NCBI RefSeq assembly: GCF_963675165.1
Contig: NC_087380.1
Coordinates: forward strand, 3,029,803 to 3,093,802
Source: Halichondria panicea
Taxonomy: Eukaryota > Porifera > Demospongiae > Suberitida > Halichondriidae
Direction of reading: 5' to 3'
DNA length: 64,000 nucleotides
Shown here: positions 1 to 12,900 of the stretch, piece by piece
Position numbering within the stretch: the first letter of the stretch is position 1
How the letters are laid out: each line of letters opens with the position of its first letter
The notes under the pieces: generated by a model
Database searches by the model: none
The model's input: only the letters and a program-made list of their open reading frames with translations
Told to the model about the DNA's origin: nothing
Program-made: the position numbers and the translations under genes

Positions 1-244
1 TTTGTTTGTTTGTCTGTGTATTCTAAGTCTGCATGCCCCTGGGTGCCGTATCGCTGCGTTCATTTTCAGCATGCATGGATAGCCTCCAAACACAACAAGT
101 TATTTAAGTGGATGGTTATAGCATTAGCTATAGTGTGTGTGATGTACTACAGTATTTGCATGTCCAATCATCAGTGTGGGTTTTTATAGCTATACTGTGC
201 ATGCATGTACTGATTCCTTCCTTATTGTCCCCCTCTCCCTGCAG

Positions 245-901
245 ACCTCCCAGTCCCTGTTGTTGAGGTGACCTCCAGTAGTCCTTTGCCCGTCACTGCT
301 GGCTCTTCCCTCAACCTCACCTGCTTAGTCTCAGTGGTGGACCTTCTCTCTGTGGAGCCACTCATACAGTGGACCACCTTGTCTGACCAGTCACTATCTG
401 GAGGAACTGGCACAACCAACACACTCACCTTTGACCCCCTCTTCACAACCAATGCCACTCAGTACACATGTACTGCCACTATCAACATACCTGAAGTGGA
501 CATCATTGATCGTACTGGAAGCAACTCTATTAATCTTACAGTCAACAGTAAGCACTGTCATAGACTCACAGTCCTTTACCCTACCCCCACAGTCCCCCCT
601 CCAATTGTGAGAGTATCCTCTCCCACCCCCGTCTACCATGGCACTAGCCACACCCTCTCCTGTAACGCTAGCTATGACACTAATGTGGTGACGACTGCTG
701 TGACTGTGGACTACTCCTGGACTGGACCCAATAACAGCCTCACAGCCTCCAGTGACAGTGCTGCTCTCACACTCTCACCAGTGGACCTACCAGCACGGAG
801 CAGCGGAGGCTACACTTGCACTGTAACTGTACGCCCTACAAACATCTCTGAATTTATCAACCCTGCCTCCGACTCTGATACTTACAATCTCACTGTATTA
901 G
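245..901 (+). repeat. Ig cassette 1 (exons a,b) of the adhesion GPCR
   Basis: Two Ig-like exons, a (245-547) and b (593-901), are separated by a 45-bp intron (548-592). Exon a has the Cys pair LNLTC and QYTCTA with IQW; exon b has HTLSC, YSW and GGYTC. Both start and end in phase 1. This is the only copy whose short intron is a multiple of three with no stop, so retention would stay in frame. Confidence 0.85.
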
Positions 902-3900
902 GTCAGTGAGGCTGTAGACTGTAGAATTTGTACCGATGCATGCATGGTGCATGTACAGTTGGTTGTATTTTACCCCACCTCTGTGCAGTAGAGTCAGATT
1001 GAGCATACCATCTCAACGGGCTCCGAAGCTTCAGAAAATCATTAGCACTCTAGTTAAAGAATCGACTCTATAGTACTTTCCAAAGTACAGATTGCCTCTG
1101 TGTTAGTATATATATAGTATATAGATGTGGAGTATAGTCTCATAAATCAGCCGCCTTCCTCCCATAGGAAGGGCGGCTGATTCATGAGACTAGATGTGCA
1201 GGTGTTATTAATGCATGTGTGTAATAAATGTAACCACAGGATATGCATGTCCAATTAGTGTGTTATATACATGTACTTATTGCCCCTCTCCCTGCAGACC
1301 TCCCAGTCCCTGTTGTGGAGGTGACCTCTAGTAGTCCCCTGCCTGTCACTGCTGGCTCCTCCCTCAATCTCACCTGCTCAGTCTCAGTGGTGGACCTTCT
1401 CTCTGTGGAGCCACTCATACAGTGGACCACCTTGTCTGACCAGTCACTATCTGAGAGTACTGGCACAACCAACACACTCACCTTTGACCCCCTCCTCACA
1501 ACCAACGCCACTCAGTACACATGTACTGCCACTATCAACATACCTGAAGTGGACATCATTGATCGTAATGGAAGCAACTTTATTGACCTCACAGTTAACA
1601 GTAAGCACTGTCATAGACTCACAGTCCTTTACCCTACCCCCCACAGTCCCTCCTCCAATTGTGAGTGTGTCCTCACCCACCCCCATCTACCATGGTACTA
1701 GCCACACCCTCTCCTGTAATGCTAACTACGACATTAGTGTGGTGACGACTGCTGTGACTGTGGACTACTCCTGGACTGGACCCAGCGACAACCTCAAAGC
1801 CTCCAGTGATAGTGCTGCTCTCATACTCTCACCAGTGGACCTACCAGCACAGAGCAGCGGAGGCTACACTTGCACTGTAACTGTACGCCCTACAAACATA
1901 TCTGCATTTATCAACCCTGCCTCAGACTCTGATACTTACCACCTCACTGTACTAGGTGAGTGAAGGGATGGGGTAACCGTATAATGCTTTATGCATAATA
2001 ATAATTATATATATGATGTCTGTCTCAAAACTGTGTAAAAGTGATACATATATGTAATTATGTCCACGGATATCTATAAATGTCCATGGGCAGTATATAG
2101 GTTGTAGTTTTAACATTAATAACCCCACCACCTCTGTGCAGTGCATGAGGTCAGATTGTATGAGCATACCATCTGAACGGGCTGCTTATAAGCTATCAGA
2201 AAATCATAGTTTAGATCATCAGAACTCTATTTAAAGTCGATCTATAATAGTACTTTTAAAAGTTCATGTTGCCTCCGTGTGTATAATCATTGTACTGTCT
2301 ATATAGATCTGGAGGGTAGGTTGTTACTGTGCATGTGTACAATAAACGTACTACATTATGTACATGTCCAATCAGTATGGGTTTCCGAGACACTTCTAAT
2401 TATCCCGGAAATATTCGGTGTTCTAGTACAGTGGGTCTAAATATCCGGACTATACCTTGAAATAACCAAGCAACGCGTACCTTTCTAGCTAGCAAAAGTT
2501 TGCAGTTAGATACAACTAGCTAGTGCAAATGTTCAGTCGCACACTGTATATACTATATGAACTTAGCTAGCTCCTGTTCTAATCATCAAATTACCATTGC
2601 TGTCCAATAATTATACAGTAAATACGGTAAATACTAAGCATGTACTGATCTCTTATTGCCCCTCTCCCTGCAGCCCTCCCAGTCCCTATTGTGGAGGTGA
2701 CCTCCAGTAGTCCCCTGCCTGTCACTGCTGGCTCCTCCCTCAACCTCACCTGCTCAGTCTCAGTGGTGGACCTTCTCTCTGTGGAGCCACTCATACAGTG
2801 GACCACCTTGTCTGACCAGTCACTATCTGGAGGAACTGGCACCACCAACACACTCACCTTTGACCCCCTCCTCACAACCAACGCCACTCAGTACACATGT
2901 ACTGCCACTATCAACATACCTGAAGTGGACATCATTGATCGTAATGGAAGCAACTTTATTGACCTCACAGTCAACAGTAAGCACTGTCATAGACTCACAG
3001 TCCTTTACCCTACCCCCCACAGTCCCTCCTCCAATTGTGAGTGTGTCCACGCCCACCCCTGTCTACCATGGCACAAACCATACCCTCTCCTGTAACGCTA
3101 GCTATGACACTAGTGTGGTGACGACTGCTGTGACTCTGGACTACTCCTGGACTGGACCCAACAACAGCCTCATAGCCTCCAGTGATAGTGCTGCTCTCAC
3201 ACTCTCACCAGTGGACCTACCAGAGAGCAGCGGAGGCTACACTTGCACTGTAACTGTACACCCTACAAACATCTCTGTATTTATCAACCCTGCATCAGGC
3301 TCTGATACTTACAACATCACTGTACTAGGTGAGTGAAGAGGGAGAGAGAGAGAGGGGGGGAGGGTTGTTTTTCCATGTAGCCAATCCTAGATTACATCGT
3401 AACCATGGAGAAACAACCGGAGGAGATAGACTTCAGTATCATATACATTCATGTACAGTTGGTTAGTTTTAGCATTATTTTATTATTTGATCCCACCTCT
3501 GTGCAGTGGCTGAGTTTGCTGCCTCGATCAGTCCTGACTCTACTATGCTCGCTGGCTCTGAGTACACTCTAGTGTGTCAAGGAACTAGGGGAGTTGACCA
3601 GGCTGATGGTACCACACTGGAGGTAGAGTGGTTCAATCCTGACGGTGTACCTATAACTGGAGAGACTAGTGGTGTCATGATAACAGGAGTCACTAACATC
3701 ACTACTAATGCTACCCTCATCAGTTATCTGAGCTTCCCCACTATCCACACATCTCAAGCTGGGCCCTACACATGTAGAGTCAAACATACTATACCAGACA
3801 CCTCCATCACTGACCAAAGCATCCTGAGCTCATCAGTAGTCACTGTGCAGAGTAAGCTCTCATTAGCTGTGTGTGTCACTGTGGTATTGAACATCTCCCC

Positions 3901-6900
3901 CTCTCTAGTCAATGCTCCTCATGTGATGATCAGTGCTAGTCGGTCTGCCACATTGTATGAGGGAACCACTGGTCAGATCCTATGCTGTATGATTACCCCT
4001 GACAACGCTGGAGTGGACACACCCACTAATGTGACACGAGATATAACTGGACCTGTGGACGATAACAGGGTAACGACTAATGACACTATCAGTAACGGTG
4101 TGATTATTGTGAAGGAGGCCTTTCATGTGCTGAGTCTCAGTGACACTGGTAACTACATATGCACTGCTACTGTGGACTCTGTACCCAACAATGCGTACAT
4201 TGTTCCAGCCACCAATACAGCCACCCTGGACATAACTGTGGAGGGTACGTTAGTCGTTAGTGTGAGTGTGTGATATAGTACAGGAGCTAGGATTTCAGGT
4301 TGCTAGCTAAAAGCGGAGCAACCAACCATAAAACAATTTGCATTAGATCAGCACATACTCAGAGTGTGCATGTGAATAAGGAGTTCATTGTTAACTGTTA
4401 AGTAGCAAATTAAATACTGAATTCCTCTGACAATGTCACAGTATTAGAACATTTTAACGGCCATAACTTTAGTTCCGTTGAATCCAATAGCGTTATACGT
4501 TAATTTATCATGATATTCTGAGAGCTTAGAGAGAGAGGCCTTTCAGAGGAGTTTTAAATATAGTCTATTTTGGGAAGAAAGTACCATAAAATGTATGGTC
4601 TTTTTCCGAAAATTGAAAATTATGACCTGTTCCAAAGTTGGATCACTATGATAAGAGCTTTAGCCGACTCTACTACTTTTAAAAATACAGGTTGCCTCTC
4701 TGTGTATACGGTAGACGCAGAGGGAGGGTAGGTTGTTATTGTGCATGAATCTAATAAAATTGTACTACAGTATTCATGTGCACATCAGTGTAGATTGTTA
4801 TACATACATGTATGTACAGACTACTGATCCTCTCACTGCAGACCTCCCAGTCCCTGTTGTGGAGGTGACCTCCAGTAGTCCCTTGCCTGTCACTGCTGGC
4901 TCTTCCCTCAACCTCACCTGCTCAGTCTTAGTGGTGGACCTTCTCTCTGTGGAGCCACTCATACAGTGGACCTTGTCTGACCAGTCACTATCTGGAGGAA
5001 CTGGCACAACCAACACACTCACCTTTGACCCCCTCCTCACAACCAACGCCACTCAGTACACATGTACTGCCACTATCAACATACCTGAAGTGGACATCAT
5101 TGATCATACTGGAAGCACCTCTATTGATCTTACAGTCAACAGTAAGCACTGTCATAGCCTTACAGTCCTTTACCCTACCCCCCACAGTCCCCCCTCCCAT
5201 TGTGAGTGTATCCTCGCCCACCCCCGTCTACCATGGCACTAACCACACCCTCTCCTGTAACGTTACCTATGACACTAGTGTAGTGACGACTGATGTGACT
5301 CTGGACTACTCCTGGACTGGACCCAACAACAGCCTCATAGCCTCCAGTGATAGTGCTACTCTCACACTCTCACTAGTGGACCTACCAGCACGGAGCAGTG
5401 GAGGCTACACTTGCACTGTAACTGTACGCCCTACAAACATTTCTGCATTTATCAACAATGGCTCAGACTCTGATACTTACAACCTCACTGTACTAGGTGA
5501 GTGTAGGGGAGCTGTAGACTTTAGACTTTCTTATGATAATACATACGTAGGTTGTAGTTTTTAGCAATCTAGTCTGATCCCACCTCTGTGCAGTGGCTGA
5601 CTTTGCTGTCTCGATCAGCCCTGACTCGACTGTGCTCGCTGGCTCTAATCACAATCTGAGATGTCAAGGAGTGAGAGGTGATGATCAGGCTGATGGTACC
5701 ACACTGGAGGTAGAGTGGTTCAATCCTGACGGTGTACCCATATCTGAAGAAACTAATGGTGTCATGATAACAGGAGTCACTAAAATCACTACTAATGCTA
5801 CCCTCATCAGTTATCTGAGCTTCCCCACTCTCCACACATCTCAAGCTGGGCCCTACACGTGTATAGTTAGACACACTATACCGGACACTGCCATCACCGA
5901 CCGGATCATCCTGAACTCGTCAGTAGTCACTGTGCAGAGTAAGCCCCTCTCATTGGCTGTGTATGTGGTAATGAACATCTCCCCCTCTCCAGTCAATGCT
6001 CCTCATGTGATGATCAGTGCTAGTCGGTCTGCCACACTGTACGAGGGAACCACTGATCAGATCCTATGCTGTATGATTACCCCTGACAACGCTGGAGTGG
6101 ACACACCCACTAATGTGACACGAGATATAACTGGACCTGTGGACGATAACAGAGTAACGGCTAATGACACTATCAGTAAAGGTGTGATTATTGTGAAGGA
6201 GGCCATTCATATGCTGAGTCTCAGTGACACTGGCAACTACATATGCACTGCTACTGTGGACTCTGTACCCAACAATGCGTACATTGTTCCAGCCACCAAT
6301 ACAGCCACCCTGGACATAACTGTGGAGGGTACGTTATTCGTCAGTGTAAGTGTGTGCAGAGATTAAGGAAACTAGATCGCGTGAGCTTATGTGCTCAATG
6401 TAAAAGGTTTTGGCACTCCTCGTTGCTGTAAAAATGGCGGTTTAATTTGTGAATGAGGCTGCATGGTTCAGCGATCAGTGATGGGTTAATGTTAGCTATG
6501 TATACTATGAACTGATGCCTTTCTCAAAGGCTAGGTTGCTCCGATGCTGAAAGTATAATCGACTCCAGGAGGTCAAAAAAGTTGAAAGAATTAAACAAGC
6601 TGTTGTCTCTTTGAATTGCTGAGGAGCTATTTCACTTGCCAACAGTCTACTTTTGCATCAAATGTGTTTAATGGTGGCAGCAGGTTTCTCTAGAGATATA
6701 TACAGTCCCACCAAGTATTGTATAAAACTTGCAGTAAAGACAACGTGCCACTCGACAACAGGTTTATGTTTTCACGTGACCCAGTTTCATATCCCTCTGA
6801 GTCTTTAATTTCTGGTGCATGTGTGATATGGTACAGAAGCTAGGATTTCATACTCTGAGTGTGCATGTGAATACTATAGGTTTGCATACACTTTTAACAT

Positions 6901-9900
6901 ATTGTATGTATGGATGGATTGTACATAATAGTAGTGTTGAACAGCGATAAATATAGATCATTTTTAAACGGCCATATATAACTCCATAATTATAGTTATG
7001 TTAGTCCAATAACGTTATTTTGTGGAAGCTTAAAGAGGCCTTAGATAATGTGTTAAATTATTTTGGGCCTGTTTTTTTGACAAAATACCATGCCCATGGT
7101 CTTTTGAAAAAGGGAATTATCTGGTTCCAATGAGATTTTAGCATACCTGAAGGTTTCTAGCTCCTTAATTCTAAGCTATCAGAAAATCATGGATCATCAG
7201 GAGCGACTCTTTTCAATATACAAGTTGCCTCAATCTGCATACATACAGTAGATGTGGGAGAGTAGGTTGCTAGTGCACGTGTGTAATAAATGTACTACAG
7301 TATGTGCACGTGCATGTCCAATCAGTGTATAATATATATGCATGTCCCCCTCTCCCTGCAGACCTCCCAGTCCCGGTTGTGGAGGTGACCTCTAGTAGTC
7401 CCCAGCCTGTCACTGCTGGCTCCTCCCTAAATCTCACCTGCTCAGTCTCAGTGGTGGACCTTCTCTCTGTGGAGCCACTCATACAGTGGACCTTGTCGGA
7501 CCAGTCACTATCTGGAGGAACTGGCACAACCAACACACTCATCTTTGACCCCCTCCTCACGTCCAACGCCACTCAGTACACATGTACTGCCACTATCAAC
7601 ATACCTGAAGTGAACATCACTAGTACTGAAAGCAACTCTATTGATCTTACAGTCAACAGTAAGCACTGTCATAGCCTCACAGTCCTTTACCTTACCCCCC
7701 ACAGTCCCCCCTCCCACTGTGAGTGTGTCCTCGCCCACCCCCGTCTACCATGGCGCTATCCACACCCTCACTTGTAACGCTAGCTATGACACTAGTGTGG
7801 TGACGACTGCTGTGACTCTGGACTACTCTTGGACTGGACCCAACAACAGCCTCATAGCCTCCAGTGATAGTGCTGCTCTCACACTCTCACCAGTGGACCT
7901 ACCAGCACGGAGCAGTGGAGGCTACACTTGCACTGTAACTGTACGCCCTACAAACATATCTGCATTTATCAACAATGGCTCAGACTCTGATACTTACAAC
8001 CTCACTGTACTAGGTGAGTGAAGGGTGTTAGTGTAATGTGCACGTGGCTTTAGAATGATGATTTATTATTACCGTTCTGAACTTGTCTGTTGTACAACTC
8101 CACCTGTTTGCAATTGTTAGATGAGCTAACACATGCATGTTTTGAATTCCTTATATACAGTTGTTGACTGTGGTTCCCTGGGGGCCCCCTTCAATGGAGC
8201 AGTGGACACATCCTCTGGGACTACCTTCATGAAGACTGCTACCTACACCTGTAACACTGGCTATGCTGGAAACACCACTAGGACTTGTCAAGCTGATGCA
8301 ATCTGGAGTGGCAGTGAACCAACATGTACTCGTACGTTTGATTATAATTATGTTTAATGTGCCCATCATTTTTGTGCTGGTCTTGTATATTAATTTATTC
8401 ATGACCGGTAACAATTAAGAAGTACATAATAGCTCAGATATACCATTTTCAGTTTCCGTTTTTGTTTTAAGTGTCCTGCCTTTCAATGCATGCACCCGTG
8501 GACGGTTGAGTATATAATTATAGTGTAAAGATCCTTGGTGGTTGAATTGTTGTCAGCAGTCTTTTTTCAATTTCTGCTGAGATACCAGAATCTGATTACC
8601 GCAAAAACTTCGATCACCCTTATACCAGAGAATACCCCACCTCAGCATTGCATGTATACACATGCAGACACAGTGGCTCGTTAATTTGTACCTTCTGGCT
8701 GAAACTAATGTGTTCAGAGTAGACAGTTTGGTGGTGCATGGAAAAGCAAGAACCGAAAAACGAAACGGACACCGGAAACTGATACTGTATAGCAGGAAGT
8801 CCGTGCACAATTTCGCGTTTTTCGAGGGCAGAGCAGTTAACGCCCAAATTAAAAAATAACCATGCAGTATTTCACATGCAAACCTATTGGTAGGTGTGGT
8901 TTCCTTGCATTGATATTTCAACCAACGAAAATATCATTTGAGGGCACCCGCGAACATTTTCCACTATACGGTATATCTGAGGGAGGGCTGCATGCCGGCC
9001 TTGAGATTGCATCCTCATACTTGTTCATGCATGGTAATAGCAACTGATGTTAATCATAAATTTTAATAACTGTAGTCGTGATTGATTGTGAAGCTGAAAG
9101 TGATTCTGTATGGGGGCTTGTCTTCCCTACCACTTTGGCTGGCTTTTCCCATTCCCGGCAATGCCCACAAAATGGAAATGGAACAACTTTAGGTATCATT
9201 AATTCCAGGTGACAGCATGCATGTGTGTTAATGTGCATATTATAATTATTATAGGTACTGCGAATCGTTTCTGTACATTTGAAGGTGTGTGGGAAGCAGT
9301 GAATACAGATAACTGCACTAGGGAAGTAATCAGCGCACTTAATAACACGGTAAGATTTGTTCAGTTACTGTTACTGTCAGTATTTAACACGAATACATAC
9401 ATGTATAGCATTGTCATCTATATATAGAACGCATGTATGACGCTCTTTCACCAGTATAGTATTCATTTCCCATTCAGGCAAATGAAATATTTTCTAGAAA
9501 TGCACCTCAAAACGAAGTTGATAACCTTCTTGTTTCTCTTACGGAGGCTACTAGTGTAAATGCAACAGGAGGCTCAACCATATTCCCCCAAGACCTCAGC
9601 ACTACTAATTTGATTGTCAAGTCAAGTGTGAATTACCTAGTTCAAAACATAGAGACTGCTAGCCTCACGTCTCTTCTCGATTTTAGTGAAGTAAGACTAA
9701 GTAAAAACATTTCCACTTTGTTTGTTTAAATAATTGGGTTTTGCATGCAGGAGGTTATGAACATTCTCAACAATCTTCTGGATGAGAGGAATACAGAAGG
9801 ATGGGAAAGATTACAAATGGTATAATAATGGTGATATAGATCATTAACTAACAATAAGCTACTTCAGGATTCTGCTGCTGAGAGTCAGCAATTGTTGTTG

Positions 9901-12900
9901 AATGCAGAGTTATATGGTCAGTATGTGTCATTGGCACTAAAGAGTGAAGCTGTGGATACAGGCAACGTGATGGAGATCACCCTTGTGAGACAGAACATCG
10001 GTAATAGCATACTTATATTGCTATTATAGTCTATGTAATATAGATAGGAGAGAAATTGGAAACGACAGGGCCTCCCTGTGTAAACGGTTGAAACACTCCG
10101 CGTTATGATTTAGCGATCACGAATATTTTTAGCGGTTCACCATTCTGTGGTTGTGTTTAACTGTTTCCACTAGCGATCACTCAGGGGCTGGGAGGTACTC
10201 TAGAGAAGTAAGTTTACACTACTAACTAATTTATACTCTGCATGTTTGTTGAATTACTCTATGTCAACTTTTCTCTTTCTCTGCTGTGAAGCCAAAACAG
10301 CAAAGGACATTGCTTGACGTGGTTATTATGTAGCTAAGTGCATGCTACATAGAATGGCTTCATGCTATGGATAAGCTGTACTGTTCATAAATGTTTGCAG
10401 TATAGTCCTTCAAACTGCTTTAAGACCACAGGCATTGACCTCCTACAACTTCATATTAAGGGCTATTCTTTCTTATATTATGTTTGGTGATAGTGGCTGA
10501 GTGGCTTATAGTCGACCATTTAGAGCTAGCTATAGGTTCTCTTTACATAATCAACATTGAATAGTGGCAGCACAGTATGGCAGTCAAGACAGGTAATGAG
10601 CATGCTGACTAATGAATATATAAGCCTTCATAGTTTTACCCATAATAATAATAAATTATAACGCGGAGTATTTTACGCGAACATTTTCGTTTCCAATCCT
10701 ATGGTTTTAGGGGTTTACGTTGCCACAAATCCTATAGTAACCATAGTATGAGTGCTATGCAATATGCTATGCTGCACATCATCTACTCTCCTACCATGAT
10801 AATTCGAGTGCTTTTTAGCAAGACAAAATTATCGACAAGATCTTGTACCAAATATATCTGAGGAAATATCAGAGGGAATTATCACAGTTATCCTTAGCAT
10901 CATAATTGTGATTTGAAGCGCATACTTTTATATGTCATGCATGCATGGGTGATGATAGTATATAATTATGCATATATTTATACCGTCTAGTGCTATCTGC
11001 AATTCAAGTTGACACTACTAATTTGGGTGGCATTGTCTTTCCTGAAATTGTCAAAGTCAATGAAAAATCAGGCTCAGCTCAAACTGTGATACCATCTACT
11101 CTTCTTGCAGAGAGAGGCGCTCTAGGTAATACGAACACAAAATCAATTGTTAACCATGTCTACTCAATTTTCAGAGGGGGATGTTACAGCAGTCAACATT
11201 CTTTTTTTCAACTTGGAGGATTTTTTTCCAAAACCCAACCTTGAAATGTATATTATCAACAGTACTAAGTCATGTTCTGCTCAGTCTCATATATATAGTA
11301 TGTTTATACAGGAACACGACCAGACCAGTAGCACAGGTTATTTCTAGTCAAGTCTTCTCCAATGTAGAGACAGTTAACTCCCAGACACAGGCAACCTTCA
11401 GATTCACCACCCAAATGGTAATAAATATATAATTATATCAGTTGGACTAGCGAGTGACAATAATTCATTCTTGCAGTTTTCTGAAGATGAAGTTGCCAAA
11501 AATGCAAGATGTGTATTTTGGAGTGTTTCTAGGTGAGCTGTCCTTTTAATGTTTATTGTTGTCGAATTACCACAATTATCGTTATTTTGTCAGTGATGCG
11601 GCAAACAGCACGTGGTCCACGGAAGGTGTGACTACAGTAAGTGTGAAAGAAGACGAGCAAATGAGAGTATTTAATGTTGTCTGTAAGAGCAGCCATTTCA
11701 CAGCATTTGCTGTTCTAATGGATGTCACTGGAGCACTGAATGTGAGCATACTAATTTACTTAATTGGATCAGTTATTTACATGATTATTATGTTTGGTCT
11801 TTGCATAGGACACAACTGCAGAGATCAGGTTTGCTCTATCGGTGGTGACTTATGTTGGTTGTTCCATCTCCGTCTTCTTTCTTCTATTGTCTATTGTCTA
11901 TTTCTTGACATTGAGGTAATTATTGAAGGACTTAATTATAATTATAGCTTTGTAATGCATACTATGCTGTTCATGTTTAGAAAAGAACTGCTGGCCAAGG
12001 TTCATAACTTCATCCATCTCAACCTGTCTATTTCTTTGCTCCTTGGTTACGTGGTGTTCCTGTCAGGAGTAGAGACTGCTGTGGCCAACGAGGTATAACT
12101 TGAGTCATGTATATATAAATTGTGCAGAGCTTGTGCAGTTTATACCTTAATGAAGTTTTTTTCTCTCTCGAATGAGTGAGCCTTGTGTACGTGTGTGTAT
12201 TGTAATACTACTCCATTTGCGAACTTTGCGAATGCTTATGGCATTGCAAAAATAATACCTATGTCAGTATACTTATATAACTATGCATGACATCACATTC
12301 CTTCCAAACGTTTTACAGATAGCAAAAGTGTCTGCTTATACTTATAGCTCATTCATGATCACTTGCAAAACTAATACAGTATAATTATACGCATGCAATA
12401 GGATCCGTGACTTGGCCTTTCACTCCAACGCGTACTTATAATTTGTTATAATCCATCGTATCCCCCTAATTGTACTGACCAGCTAGCGTATGGGTGCATC
12501 ATATGTTACATGTCTTGAAATTCACTGTCGCGCACATATATTAGTATTACAGAAGACTCTTTAATTTGGTCACAGTGCAGTTTGGCCGCATTATAGCGAG
12601 GTGGCCGGAATTCAAAAGTGATTGCGGCTATTTACGGATCAACATGCCTCGAACCCATGCAATGGCTCATTTAGTGGTTCTGTCTCCTCCTCTCTATTCA
12701 AGTGTAATCAAATTTCCTATCCAGCCGTATTATGTGTATATACTGGTTTGGGTATATGTCAGAACTAACTGTAGTGACCAGTATATACAGAAGCGAAGGT
12801 GGCCGCATTTTGCGAGTTTTGTGCAGTAGTGATCTAGCAGCAATCCGGGCCAAACAAAATGGCCGATATATCGAGGAGACCGTAGTCAGTTCGGAGAGCC

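Noticed and set aside
268..909. Single uninterrupted exon for Ig cassette 1
   Set aside because: The frame happens to stay open across 548-592, but the other four cassettes have a 46-bp version that must be spliced, and the splice signals are identical.
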